Positions 1 to 8,507 are shown, numbered from the stretch's first letter. The stretch is DNA of 46,753 bases from CAYTYZ01 sp964448465 (GCA_964448465.1 CAYUVY010000004.1:1-46753); one strand, 5' to 3'. The notes: generated by a model not told the origin, from the sequence alone. Numbers and translations are program-made.

Positions 1-2147
1 CCAATCACCCCGTCCACTTTTCTACCAGTACTTTTTTCGTAAAACCAGCGAATATCTTTAGCTGATTGCAAAAAGTGTGGACTCCAGTTTGCGTCTCGCA
101 TAAACCACCTCGGTTCTCCCAAATAGTTTTTTATAGCCGCCGGTGGCTCCACAAAGCCAGCCAGTTGCCCATCGGTTTCGTATACATTTTGCACCTGTGT
201 ATTAATTAGTTTCCCGTCCTCCACGCTCACCACCGCATACGAGCCGATAAATCCACCCGCCGGTCTCAGTTCCATTTCGTTTTGCAACAACACCAAAAAC
301 TCCCGTCGTTTACCATCCACCGCCAACATTTCTCGTAGAACTGGGGCTGCCTCTTCCAGTTTTTGCAGTCGCAGCCGATTGTCTTTGATACTCACTCTCA
401 CCTCCTCCAGTTTTTTTTGCCAAACTTTGGGCACAAAATTACTTTGTCCGGACAGTCTAGCTTCCAATCCTCCCAAGGCTAAGTCCAAGCTTGCCACTTC
501 TTTCAACCATTTCTCCAAAATTGGTTTGGTTTCCGACTCTCCTTCTCCCCAAAAACTTTTCATCAACAAACGACTATCTTGCAACACACTCCTGGCCACT
601 GGTTCCACCCGCATGGCCTCTAAAGCTGTCTTCTCCCAAGCATAGATATTTTTTGTAATGCCCATCGATGCCAACCCTGTATTTTCCAAAAATATCACCC
701 CATCCTGTAAGCTTTTGTAATTCTCTTTGTAATTTTTCTCCCAATCCGTGTTCTCCTGATTTACTACTCCACTTGTCATCTGATTTACTCCTTCCCACAC
801 CTTGCTCACTTTTCTCCCTTGCCAATATAACCACCCCAACCCAAAAAGCATTACTAACAGCACCCCTGCCCCCAGCATTCCCAATACCTTCCCCCAACCA
901 CCCAAATTAATATTAATACTTGGCATTTTCAGCCTCTTTCCTGGATCTGTTTCTTTTTTGTTAATTATTTTTTCAATTTCCTCATCTACTCCCCTATCTA
1001 TTTGAAAACTATTTATCGTATTCTTCGGCAAATTATTTAACTGAACAATTGGCTCCTCCGGAAAAACTATTTCTCCTTCCTGCTTATCTTGTTCTACTGC
1101 CTGCCCGCCCATGGCGGGATCACTTGTCAACTCGTCAACTTGTTTACTATCCCCTATTTTTTTCCATCCCCACTCCTCGCCCTCCGAAGCTTCAGCGAAG
1201 GAGGGTTCACCTTCCTCTTTTGTTTCCTTGTTACCTCGATTAATTGCTTCACCCTCCGTAGCCTCGGAGTAGGCGGGTTTTAATGTTTCCATTTTACCCT
1301 CCGAAGCTTCAGCGTAGGAGGGCTCCACCGTCTCGCTTTTATATTTCTCTACCATTTTTGGTTTGCTAATCTCTATTTTTTTATTTCCTAGGTTCTTTAA
1401 ATACCCGTCCAGTGCCGAAAAATATGGCTGCAGGGCCAAATCCGCTACCTGCGCAAACCTAATTTTTGCTTCCCAGCGAATTAATCTGGCCGTCTCCTCC
1501 GCCCTGCTCACATTCCACTCCATGGTCTCCCCGGCCGTTTGGCTTTTGCGCGTCGTCATCTTCCCCGCTTCCCACAATGTGTTCTCCAGCTCCTCTTTGC
1601 CAGTTTTTACTCCTAAAAGCACATACTCCCCACCCGGCACTCCCGAAAAGAAAGTTAATCTGGTGGCCGCTTCCACTAAATCTTGCTCTTCCAGTAAATA
1701 TACTTCACCTGGCGGTAATTCAAGCTCCTTGTTTTGCACCGCCTGCCAGCACAAACTGGAAAGCCAATCACCCTCCTCCCCCGTCCAGTCCCCATATACT
1801 CCCAAAGCCACTATCCACCTACAACTCTGGGCATAAGTCTCAAATTCCCTATCTTTCGGTAACTTATCTTCCAAGCTCAATACCGACAACACCTCCATTC
1901 TCCCGCTCAACTTTTCCCATTTCTCCTTCTCCCCCACCAGATCCAAAACATATGGCCAAGTCTGACTCAACACTACTTCTTGCGGTAAATACCAGCAATT
2001 TTTGTCCGACCTGTCCTCCATTTCACTCCACACTGCCACTCCTAACTCTAAAAACTTCAAATGCTTCAAAAGAGCCCTTAAAATCGGACTTTTCTCACCA
2101 ATTACTAATAATTTTGGCTCCCCACTTTGCATGTTTAATCTTAACAC
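1..2147 (-). CDS. DUF4012 domain membrane protein (3' end cut by window edge)
   Basis: The minus frame is open from the window edge up to 2147. The N-terminal ~350 residues are acidic and repetitive. One membrane helix follows (about 837-900, GMLGAGVLLVMLFGLGWLYW). The downstream part carries the DUF4012 signature NEMELRPAGGFIGSYAVV, then VQNVYETDGQLAGFVEPP and the RDANWSP motif. DUF4012 proteins are common in CPR and other bacteria; their function is unknown, and an envelope role is inferred. The chosen start is GTG 2147, with GGAGG at 2153-2157 five bases upstream. Coding-like sequence continues further upstream (codons for NPRIISAED), but a TAA at 2187-2189 interrupts it. The ATG at 2213 has a leaderless-type -10 (GATAGT, minus strand of 2220-2225), so it may be the original start. 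Three GC-rich palindromic repeats lie in frame at 1180-1322. Confidence 0.88.
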   Translation of the reverse strand, partial: MLRLNMQSGEPKLLVIGEKSPILRALLKHLKFLELGVAVWSEMEDRSDKNCWYLPQEVVLSQTWPYVLDLVGEKEKWEKLSGRMEVLSVLSLEDKLPKDREFETYAQSCRWIVALGVYGDWTGEEGDWLSSLCWQAVQNKELELPPGEVYLLEEQDLVEAATRLTFFSGVPGGEYVLLGVKTGKEELENTLWEAGKMTTRKSQTAGETMEWNVSRAEETARLIRWEAKIRFAQVADLALQPYFSALDGYLKNLGNKKIEISKPKMVEKYKSETVEPSYAEASEGKMETLKPAYSEATEGEAINRGNKETKEEGEPSFAEASEGEEWGWKKIGDSKQVDELTSDPAMGGQAVEQDKQEGEIVFPEEPIVQLNNLPKNTINSFQIDRGVDEEIEKIINKKETDPGKRLKMPSININLGGWGKVLGMLGAGVLLVMLFGLGWLYWQGRKVSKVWEGVNQMTSGVVNQENTDWEKNYKENYKSLQDGVIFLENTGLASMGITKNIYAWEKTALEAMRVEPVARSVLQDSRLLMKSFWGEGESETKPILEKWLKEVASLDLALGGLEARLSGQSNFVPKVWQKKLEEVRVSIKDNRLRLQKLEEAAPVLREMLAVDGKRREFLVLLQNEMELRPAGGFIGSYAVVSVEDGKLINTQVQNVYETDGQLAGFVEPPAAIKNYLGEPRWFMRDANWSPHFLQSAKDIRWFYEKSTGRKVDGVI
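1180..1322. repeat. Three copies of a ~26-bp GC-rich palindromic element in frame inside the DUF4012 gene
   Basis: Copies lie at 1180-1205, 1252-1277 and 1297-1322. Each begins CCCTCC and ends GGAGGG or GGCGGG, with an inner segment such as GAAGCTTCAGCG. On the coding strand they read as S-Y/F-A/S-E-A-S/T-E-G, giving a low-complexity linker. A related palindrome, CCCGCC-CAT-GGCGGG, sits at 1104-1118. They are much more GC-rich than their surroundings and every copy keeps the reading frame. This resembles REP-like or palindromic elements tolerated inside coding sequence; mobility is inference. Confidence 0.8.
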
Positions 2148-2219
2148 CAAATCCTCCGCGGAGATAATGCGAGGATTTTGCGGTAATTATCTAAATAATG
2201 TATTAACTTTCATACTCTA

Positions 2220-2225
2220 ACTATC
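2220..2225 (-). promoter_or_regulatory. -10 element for a leaderless start at 2213
   Basis: On the minus strand GATAGT is followed by six bases and ATG (2213-2211). The spacing matches the leaderless pattern seen across the window. The ORF it would start reaches TAA after eight codons. Confidence 0.45.
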
Positions 2226-2240
2226 CCATTCCTCCCACCT

Positions 2241-2283
2241 AAAAACGTCCTAACGCCAGTTAAGTTATTAAGTCTGGGGACGT
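2241..2283 (-). terminator. Intrinsic terminator after the flippase operon
   Basis: On the minus strand ACGTCC (2283-2278) pairs with GGACGT (2250-2245). An inner CCAG/CTGG pairing extends the stem, and a T5 run follows (2245-2241). It lies about 50 bp past the flippase stop and upstream of the DUF4012 gene, so it probably ends the jag/O-antigen/flippase transcript. Confidence 0.6.
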
Positions 2284-2331
2284 GAAAAAGATTAAAATAT
2301 GTAAGTACGCTAAATAGAAAAAAGAATCAGT

Positions 2332-3695
2332 CTAGTGCAACCAGATGGCCAACAAACCCAAGCTCATAACCAGTTCTGTCAAAATCGTAATCCAAGCTGC
2401 AGCCCAATACCCGAAGTGGGGGATAAACAGCCAGTTTAAAATAAAATTTACACTCAAACTTACTACTCCCAAGAGTAATAATTTTCTTTGTCCGCCTTTG
2501 CCCACTAGGCCAAATCCCAAAACATGGTTAATTGCCGAAAACACCAAAGCTAAGCTTAAGATTTTCAAGATTGCCACCGAGTCGGTCGGTACATTTGGCC
2601 AGATCCACGGCAAAATAGTAGGGGAGACTAGCCATACCCCCAGAATAATTCCTAGTGACATTAATACTAGTACCACCAAATATTTTTTCATTTGCGACCA
2701 CAGTTCTTGACCTTTCAGGCTGGCCATCTTGGCAAATACTGTATTCATAAAAAAATACACCGGTAGTACCAAGTTTCCGTACACCTTGTAAGCCAAACCA
2801 TAGCTAGCCACCGCACTACTATTCCAAAAGTGATTTAAAAGTAAACTATCAATTGCCCTGTCATACGAGGTAAAAATCAGCAAATACAAACCCATTGGCC
2901 AAGCTATTTTCCAGAGCTTTTTAATTTCCGCCCAATCTGGCTTCCACCAACCCACACTCAAGCTCAAATCTCTATTTACCAAGGCCCAACCAAAAACTAA
3001 GCTAACTATTCGAGAAACCAAGAAAATTATATATACAAACCCCAAGTTTCTCACCCCAAAAAAGAACAGACTCAAGGCCACTAGTAAACTAAACAAAACT
3101 TCAATTATACTTTTCCACCAGATCTTCAATTGAACTTGGCACCACAGTTCCAACAGTCCTGCTCCGCTGGTAAAAAAGATCATACTCAAAGCTATTCTTG
3201 CCTCATTTCTATAGGGCAGTAGGGGAGCATATGTTCCTGTCCACCACCAACCAAATGCAAAGCCAATTCCCACCAAAATTAANNNNNNNNNNNNNNNNNN
3301 NNNNNNNNNNNNNNNNNNNNNNNNNNNNNNNNNNNNNNNNNNNNNNNNNNNNNNNNNNNNNNNNNNNNNNNNNNNNNNNNNNCATATGTTCCTGTCCACC
3401 ACCAACCAAATGCAAAGCCAATTCCCACCAAAATTAATCTAGCCCAAAAAATAGTAGCTAGCCATTTTGCCTTGTTCTTATTCTCTGCCCAATTGGCCAC
3501 CCCCACAAATCTCGTGCCCCCATCCGCCACCCCGTCTAGTACCAAAAATACTGCCATTAACAAGTAGAAAATTCCTATCGCTTCTTGTGACAGAGATGCC
3601 AACATCATTCTTGTCGTCCACAAGCCTAAACCCACGCTTACCACCTTAGCCAAGCTTTGCCACACTGCCCCCTGTAAACCCAGCTTAATGCTCAT
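2332..3695 (-). CDS. Polysaccharide flippase (Wzx/MOP-like membrane protein), split by an assembly gap
   Basis: This is a polytopic membrane protein that starts MSIKLGLQGAVWQSLAK, the usual opening of O-antigen/teichoic-acid flippases, and has about a dozen hydrophobic helices. The family moves lipid-linked glycans across the membrane. A 100-N gap (3283-3382) interrupts the gene. The 55 bases on each side of it are identical, so the gap is an unmerged overlap; removing 155 bases leaves 403 codons (402 aa) in one frame. The gene overlaps the O-antigen ligase-like gene by 11 bp, which implies co-transcription and a shared role in surface glycan assembly. Exact substrate unknown. Confidence 0.85.
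3283..3382. other. Assembly gap (100 N) flanked by an exact 55-bp duplication
   Basis: Bases 3228-3282 and 3383-3437 are identical (both begin CATATGTTCCTGTCC). The gap is therefore false, with true size about -55. Collapsing it restores the flippase frame. Confidence 0.97.
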
Positions 3696-4833
3696 TCTTC
3701 TTTTTACCCCAAATTAGGCCAAAAAGCAAAAACAGGCTCAGTCTATTTTGCACCAAGCTAACTAAATAGTGGTCTCCTAGCATTAGTACTGTCAATCCTA
3801 GCCAGACCGCCCAACCCAACTCTTTTCTTAACCTCCACCATCCAAGCGCCGCTCCCAATCCCACCACTACCCCTAATTCCAAGATTAACAATAACCAAAC
3901 ATTGTGTACTGGCTGATAGGGAAGTGCCACCACCCCGTTACTCAGACCCACCCCCAATAACCAATTTTCACCTGAGATTTTTACTGCCTCTAAGCTCTGG
4001 ATAATCCGCTTGTTCCAGCTCGCTTCCTCCCAACCTCCCAATTTCCCCCAAGTCAAAAGCACCCCAACTACAACGACTAACCAAACCAACCAGTTTGTTT
4101 TTATTTTAAAATTTAAAATTTTAAATTTAGTTACTGCCCAAACGGCCAGCGCCAGCCACGCCAATCTACTGCCACTAATTCCCAACAACAATATTCCCAA
4201 GCTAAATACTCCCACTTTCCACCACCTTGAGCTTACCTTTAACCTCTGGGTCAACCACAAGGCCACCAAGACAAATCCTGCCATACTATTTGGGTGCGAA
4301 AAGGTTCCATAGGCTCGCAGCCATACTTCCCCCAGTACCGTCCAACTTGCCACCCCCAAGCTCAAATATGAAAAACTTCGCTCTCCCAGCCACCACCATA
4401 AACCACCCCAACTAGCTCCTACGGCCACCTGATATACCCCCAAGACCCATTCCGTCACTAGCCAAGCGGGGATAATCCACTTCAGCCAACTTTCTACTTG
4501 TTTTTGGTTTTTCCAAACTAAAAATGTTAACCCTAATCCCAAACCCAAACGCAACCAGCTCCACCAAGCCACCCCCATTCTCTGGGCCATTACTATGTTT
4601 ACCAAAGCAATCAAACCCAAGCCCAACCATCTTTTATTAAATTTCAGCTTATTTATCTCTTTCCAACCAAAGACCAAAGCCAAAACCAAAAATATCTCGC
4701 TAACTACCAAAACCACGCTTAAATAATCTACTCTTCCTCCATTTACATAGCTCCAACTCGGCCACCAGTGCTTTCCTAGTTGAATTGGTAAACACAATAT
4801 TGTTAAAAATAAAAATAGCCTAGATAGACTCAT
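3685..4833 (-). CDS. O-antigen ligase/polymerase-like membrane protein
   Basis: A 382-residue protein with about ten hydrophobic helices. It contains a large loop with FSHPNSMAGFVLVALW, followed by GISGSRLAWLALAVW, the pattern of the O-antigen ligase / Wzy family (PF04932). These enzymes polymerise glycan repeats or ligate them to a carrier at the outer membrane face. The gene starts inside the end of jag (14-bp overlap) and its end overlaps the flippase, so the three genes form one transcription unit. The glycan and acceptor cannot be told from sequence. Confidence 0.8.
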   Translation of the reverse strand: MSLSRLFLFLTILCLPIQLGKHWWPSWSYVNGGRVDYLSVVLVVSEIFLVLALVFGWKEINKLKFNKRWLGLGLIALVNIVMAQRMGVAWWSWLRLGLGLGLTFLVWKNQKQVESWLKWIIPAWLVTEWVLGVYQVAVGASWGGLWWWLGERSFSYLSLGVASWTVLGEVWLRAYGTFSHPNSMAGFVLVALWLTQRLKVSSRWWKVGVFSLGILLLGISGSRLAWLALAVWAVTKFKILNFKIKTNWLVWLVVVVGVLLTWGKLGGWEEASWNKRIIQSLEAVKISGENWLLGVGLSNGVVALPYQPVHNVWLLLILELGVVVGLGAALGWWRLRKELGWAVWLGLTVLMLGDHYLVSLVQNRLSLFLLFGLIWGKKKNEH

Positions 4834-5302
4834 TTTTTACACCAGGTTTAATCACCAAGTGTCTATTTTCACCCTCGCCTTCAGATTCCGAAAACACACC
4901 CTCATAATTTCCCACAAACGTATGGCAAAGTCTTCGCTCATAAGCACTCATCGGCTGCATATAAGCAGGCATATTTGTCGCCATGACTTTTTCTACCAAA
5001 TCTTTTACATTTTGTTCCAATCTCGTTTTTTGACCGTCTCGATAATTGTTTACGTCCACTAGTACCCGCAAGGCTTCTCCCATTCTGTTGCGCACTGCCA
5101 AAGAAATAAATAGTTGCAAGGCTGCCAAGGTTCTACCTTTAAATCCAATCAAAATTGCTGGTTGTTCTACTTCCACCGAGACTATTACTTGACCTTCTTC
5201 TTCTCCGTCTTCCACAAAAGCTCCAGTTGGCACCAAGTTCAAAGAGGCCAACATTTCCACCGCAATATTTAGCACCTGTTCGTTTCTTTTTTGGTTATCC
5301 AT
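4820..5302 (-). CDS. jag: Jag/KhpB RNA-binding protein (KH + R3H domains)
   Basis: A 160-aa protein. A KH-like domain carries the GxxG-type loop IGFKGRTLAALQ (residues ~52-63). The R3H domain follows with MSAYERRLCHTFVGN, matching the R-x3-H core. The extra N-terminal Jag_N domain of Firmicutes is absent. KhpB/Jag proteins bind RNA and are linked to cell-envelope growth; the gene classically lies next to yidC, as here. The start is supported by a perfect TATAAT on the minus strand (5314-5309), six bases before the ATG and without a Shine-Dalgarno site, suggesting a leaderless transcript separate from yidC. Confidence 0.92.
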   Translation of the reverse strand: MDNQKRNEQVLNIAVEMLASLNLVPTGAFVEDGEEEGQVIVSVEVEQPAILIGFKGRTLAALQLFISLAVRNRMGEALRVLVDVNNYRDGQKTRLEQNVKDLVEKVMATNMPAYMQPMSAYERRLCHTFVGNYEGVFSESEGEGENRHLVIKPGVKNESI

Positions 5303-5308
5303 GGGGCA

Positions 5309-5314
5309 ATTATA
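5309..5314 (-). promoter_or_regulatory. Leaderless promoter of jag
   Basis: TATAAT on the minus strand, preceded by TGA (extended -10 type, TGnTATAAT). It ends six bases before the jag ATG. No Shine-Dalgarno sequence fits between. Confidence 0.7.
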
Positions 5315-5325
5315 TCACCCCAAAC

Positions 5326-6111
5326 TCATTTGTCAGTAGCAGTAACTTTTTCTACAATCAACTGTTGTACCACAGACAAGAGAGAACTAATAAACCAATA
5401 CAACACCAAACCTGTCGAAAAACTCCAGCCAATAAACAAACTCATAGCTGGCATCATGTACATAGATTGCGTGCGCATTGCTGCCATCATGTCATCTTCC
5501 TTTTCTCCTGGAGTAGTCTTGCTAACCACCTTTTGATCTAGTTTAGGATTAGGCATCATCATTTTTGCGCTCAAAAATTGAGTTACTGCCGAACCCACTA
5601 AAAATAAAATTGGCAAAAACCATAATAGGGGATTACCAGTTGCAAAAGCCTTTGCGGGTGACAAGGTTAAATCAGCTGGACCAAATTTCATATTCAATTT
5701 AAATCCTTCTTTTACTTGCAAGGCGGGGATTAACTGTTTATTTAAGTCGGCTACTTGTAATTTGCCCAAATTATAATCGGTCAGCTTATTAAAGGCTCCC
5801 AAAAATAATAATAATACCGCCACTGTTAATATTTGTGGCAAACAACCTGACAGTGGGTTAATTCCATGTTTCTTATAAAACTCCATTTGGGCATTAGCCA
5901 AACCTTTTTTGTCGTCTTTGTATTGGGTTTGCAGTTCTTTTAGTTTGGGTTGCAAATCTCGCATCTTTTTTCCAGCTTTCATTCCTGGAATTACCAAAGG
6001 TAAGACAATTAGCCTCAAAAAAATACTCACTATCACCACGGCCCAGCCAAAACTGCCCAAAACCGAGTAGACCCACATTAGCATGTTTACGAATATTGCT
6101 GTTATTTCCAT
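5326..6111 (-). CDS. yidC: Membrane protein insertase YidC/Oxa1
   Basis: A 261-aa YidC/Oxa1 core protein. The first core helix has FGWAVVIVSIFLRLIVLPL with the conserved intramembrane Arg. A charged cytoplasmic hairpin follows (MRDLQPKLKELQTQYKDDK), then YKKHGINPLSGCLPQ, and a final helix region GWSFSTGLVLYWFISSLLS. It inserts membrane proteins alone or with Sec. The start was moved from ATG 6159 to ATG 6111 because the longer form overlaps yidD and adds a non-family N-terminus; 6111 lies five bases after the yidD stop. Order rpmH-rnpA-yidD-yidC-jag is the classic bacterial arrangement. Confidence 0.96.
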   Translation of the reverse strand: MEITAIFVNMLMWVYSVLGSFGWAVVIVSIFLRLIVLPLVIPGMKAGKKMRDLQPKLKELQTQYKDDKKGLANAQMEFYKKHGINPLSGCLPQILTVAVLLLFLGAFNKLTDYNLGKLQVADLNKQLIPALQVKEGFKLNMKFGPADLTLSPAKAFATGNPLLWFLPILFLVGSAVTQFLSAKMMMPNPKLDQKVVSKTTPGEKEDDMMAAMRTQSMYMMPAMSLFIGWSFSTGLVLYWFISSLLSVVQQLIVEKVTATDK

Positions 6112-6116
6112 AGGCT

Positions 6117-6323
6117 CTATTCTAGCAAATCTACTCCACCTTTGTGCCAAGGATGACATTTGCTAACTCTTTTTAAGCCCAACCACAGTCCTTTTCTTGC
6201 TCCATATTTTTCTATTGCCTGGTAAGTATAGACACTACAAGTAGGCTCAAACCGACAACTGCTACCACGTGAAAGATACTTTTTATACCAAACCAACAGC
6301 TTCATTAATATTTTTCTAGCCAT
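6117..6323 (-). CDS. yidD: Membrane protein insertion efficiency factor YidD
   Basis: A 68-aa protein with the full family signature: SRGSSCRFEPTCSVYTYQAI then KCHPWHKGGVDLLE. It has a basic amphipathic N-terminus (MARKILMKLLVWYKKYL). YidD helps membrane insertion next to YidC. It overlaps the end of rnpA by eight bases. Confidence 0.96.
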   Translation of the reverse strand: MARKILMKLLVWYKKYLSRGSSCRFEPTCSVYTYQAIEKYGARKGLWLGLKRVSKCHPWHKGGVDLLE

Positions 6324-6654
6324 AAATTTTTGTTTGGGTTTCCCTCCATTCTTTTTTTAATTCCTCTATTTTTACTTTTTCCACTCCAGGACGGGGGATT
6401 ATAAGCCACCAACCGGTTTTCAAGGACTCGCTTGGCTTCTTAAAACTATCGTACACCGCTTCCTGAATTTTGCGTCTGACCTTGTTGCGACAAACTGCCT
6501 TAGCCCAGTTTTTTTTCGTCACTAAACAAGCAAATTTATTGGAACTTTCCAACAAATATACTGCTTTCCATAGTCGACAATTCCAGCTTTTACCTTCTAA
6601 TTTAATACGTTGCCAATCTTTCTTTTTTGCCAGTCTGTCTTTTTTTGCAATCAC
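6316..6654 (-). CDS. rnpA: Ribonuclease P protein component
   Basis: A 112-aa basic protein. The hallmark RNR motif is present as KAVCRNKVRRKIQEAV (residues ~52-67), and the N-terminus MIAKKDRLAKKKDWQRI is typical. It assists the RNase P RNA in 5' maturation of tRNAs. The start codon is GTG. It lies 13 bases after rpmH and overlaps yidD. Confidence 0.95.
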   Translation of the reverse strand: MIAKKDRLAKKKDWQRIKLEGKSWNCRLWKAVYLLESSNKFACLVTKKNWAKAVCRNKVRRKIQEAVYDSFKKPSESLKTGWWLIIPRPGVEKVKIEELKKEWRETQTKIYG

Positions 6655-6667
6655 ACCTAATCTTACC

Positions 6668-6823
6668 TTATTTCTTACTCGACAATCTTACCGTCAACTT
6701 GTGTCGACCCTTATCTCTTCTTTTCTTTAAAACCTTTCGACCTTTGGCAGTCATCATTCTCTTTAAAAAGCCGTGTGTTCGCACGCGTTTTTTCTTCTTG
6801 GGCTGGTATGTTCGTTTGGTCAT
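6668..6823 (-). CDS. rpmH: Large ribosomal subunit protein bL34
   Basis: A 51-aa ORF read by hand. It begins MTKRTYQPKKKKRVRTHGF, followed by LKRMMTAKGRKVLKKRRDKG and KLTVRLSSKK, the L34 pattern. There is no Shine-Dalgarno sequence. A TACAAT hexamer on the minus strand (6836-6831) ends seven bases before the ATG, so the transcript is probably leaderless. It is the first gene of the rpmH-rnpA-yidD-yidC group and is divergent from dnaA. Confidence 0.97.
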   Translation of the reverse strand: MTKRTYQPKKKKRVRTHGFLKRMMTAKGRKVLKKRRDKGRHKLTVRLSSKK

Positions 6824-6857
6824 AGGAGAAATTGTATCACACATTTCACTTGACTAC

Positions 6858-6886
6858 TTGTTAATTGTGGAAAACCCTTCTAAGAT
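6858..6886 (+). promoter_or_regulatory. Promoter of dnaA
   Basis: TTGTTA (6858-6863), a 17-base spacer and TAAGAT (6881-6886). TGTGGAAAA at 6866-6874 is a degenerate reversed DnaA box inside the spacer, which would suit DnaA autoregulation (inference). Confidence 0.5.
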
Positions 6887-6920
6887 GAATACACTTTGCC
6901 CTCCTGCCAGACCAAAATAT

Positions 6921-8252
6921 ATGGATCCACAAAATCTCTGGCACCATGCCCAAAACCAATTAAAACAACAACTTCCAGCAGGGGAGTACCAGACCTTTAT
7001 TGCCCCGCTTCTAGCCACTTCTCCTAAGCCCGACGAACTAGTTCTCTCCACTAACAATAAATATATTCTGGATCTAATTCAAAAGCGCTACCAAAGCCTG
7101 ATTATCCAAACCCTACAAAGTCTCTCTTCCAGCTCTCTTGCTATCAGTTTTCTTTTCGACCCCACTATTCAAAAGATTACCCCCACCAAAAACACCGATT
7201 CTTCACCTCTTTTTTCCACCGAAACACTAACCCAGACCCAAAAGACCAACCATGGCCTCAATCCTCGTTATACTTTTGCCAATTTAGTTGTTGGCAATAG
7301 TAACAATTTTGCCTACGCCGCAGCCCAAGCCATCATTCAGTCTCCCGGCAGTACCCACAATCCCTTTTTTATTTATGGCGGAGTTGGAGTAGGCAAGACC
7401 CACCTCATGCAAGCCATTGGCCACGAACTCTTAAAAAACAACCCCAGCCTTAAAGTCCGCTATTTTCCCAGCGAAACCTTTGCCAACGATCTTTACGCTT
7501 CCTTAAAAAACAAAAACAGCTCTCAGTTTAAAGATAATTATCGTCAACTTGATTGTATTTTAGTCGACGATATTCAGTTCATTGCCGGCAAAGAATATAC
7601 TCAAGAAGAATTTTTTAATACCTTCAACTCGCTCTATTTAGCTGGTAAACAAATTATTCTCACTTCTGACCGCAAGCCTGCAGATATTAAAGATCTCGAA
7701 AATCGCCTAGTTTCTCGCTTTTTGGGCGGTCTTACTGTCGATATTCAACTTCCAGACTATGAAATGCGTGTAGCCATTCTTCGTCAAAAAGCCGAAGAGA
7801 AAAATATTCGCATTACCCCCGAGGCCTTAAATCTTCTGGCCGAGCAACCTCCTACCAATATTCGCGACCTCGAAGGTCAACTTCAACACCTAGCTATCTC
7901 TGCTATTTCTCAACATCTTCCTGAAATTACCCCAGAACTTGTTCAACCCAATCAAACTCTCAAACTCGCCAACCACCATCCACGTCACATTATTTCTATT
8001 TGTGCCAAAACCATGCAAGTCAAAACCACTGACCTTACTGGTAAAAGTCGCAAACAAGATTTAGCCCAAGCTCGTCATATCACTGCTTATCTTTTATTAA
8101 CTGTTGGCAATCTACCTCTGCAGGAAGTAGGGGAGTTACTAGGTGGACGTGACCACACTAGCATCATGCACGCCAGGGACAAAATTCAAGCTTCTATCCA
8201 CACTAATCCACAACTTTCTCAACTTATCCACACCATTCAATCCAATCTTTAA
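6921..8252 (+). CDS. dnaA: Chromosomal replication initiator DnaA
   Basis: 443 aa from ATG 6921. Domain I begins DPQNLWHHAQNQLKQQLPAG. The AAA+ core has Walker A GGVGVGKTH (residues 153-161), Walker B ILVDDIQFI and the arginine-finger region SRFLGGL. Domain IV carries the DnaA-box recognition signature GGRDHTSIMHARDKI. It binds DnaA boxes and unwinds oriC. An in-frame ATG at 6885 sits on the -10 element, so 6921 is preferred. It is followed directly by oriC and dnaN. Confidence 0.97.
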   Translation: MDPQNLWHHAQNQLKQQLPAGEYQTFIAPLLATSPKPDELVLSTNNKYILDLIQKRYQSLIIQTLQSLSSSSLAISFLFDPTIQKITPTKNTDSSPLFSTETLTQTQKTNHGLNPRYTFANLVVGNSNNFAYAAAQAIIQSPGSTHNPFFIYGGVGVGKTHLMQAIGHELLKNNPSLKVRYFPSETFANDLYASLKNKNSSQFKDNYRQLDCILVDDIQFIAGKEYTQEEFFNTFNSLYLAGKQIILTSDRKPADIKDLENRLVSRFLGGLTVDIQLPDYEMRVAILRQKAEEKNIRITPEALNLLAEQPPTNIRDLEGQLQHLAISAISQHLPEITPELVQPNQTLKLANHHPRHIISICAKTMQVKTTDLTGKSRKQDLAQARHITAYLLLTVGNLPLQEVGELLGGRDHTSIMHARDKIQASIHTNPQLSQLIHTIQSNL

Positions 8253-8454
8253 ATATATGACTTATCCACAACTTTTCCACCTACTTATCACCCCCCTTTA
8301 TCCACAAAACATAACCCGAAGCGCTAACTACTACTATAAGTTAAAAAATATTATTACTTCCTATCTTTACACTATAAATACCTATTCCACCAGACCTTTT
8401 TCAACCTTCTTACGTGTCCTATCACCATTTTTGATTTCCTTACACTTATCCACT
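8194..8454. other. oriC: Replication origin oriC: DnaA-box cluster, DnaA-trio-like repeats and AT-rich unwinding region
   Basis: Perfect DnaA boxes TTATCCACA lie at 8224-8232, 8262-8270 and 8298-8306. Near matches are CTATCCACA (8194-8202), TAATCCACA (8204-8212), TTTTCCACC (8273-8281) and TTATCCACT (8446-8454). After the 8298 box comes a short GC-containing stretch (8314-8324), then CTAACTACTACTATAAG (8324-8340) and an AT-rich tract to about 8395. This box / GC spacer / CTA-repeat / AT-rich order matches the basal unwinding system with DnaA-trios described in Bacillus subtilis. Several boxes are inside the 3' end of dnaA. Confidence 0.85.
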
Positions 8455-8496
8455 CTCTCTACTACTGCAAATCCTTATTTACATAATATTATTTGT

Positions 8497-8502
8497 TAAG
8501 AT
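8497..8502 (+). promoter_or_regulatory. -10 element of dnaN (leaderless type)
   Basis: TAAGAT ends five bases before the dnaN ATG at 8508; no Shine-Dalgarno sequence is present. Confidence 0.55.
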
Positions 8503-8507
8503 AAAGC

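Noticed and set aside
379..2220. Several plus-strand ORFs of 60-233 codons opposite the DUF4012 gene
   Set aside because: They are low-complexity Pro/Ser/Leu translations antisense to a protein with clear DUF4012 motifs and have no recognisable domains or start signals.
3228..3437. Direct repeats around the N gaps as biological repeats or target-site duplications
   Set aside because: All four pairs are exactly 55 bp and directly abut the N runs, and collapsing them restores gene frames. This is an assembly overlap, not biology.
6824..6830. AGGAGAA on the plus strand beside rpmH as a ribosome binding site
   Set aside because: It is on the opposite strand from rpmH and no plus-strand gene starts within reach.
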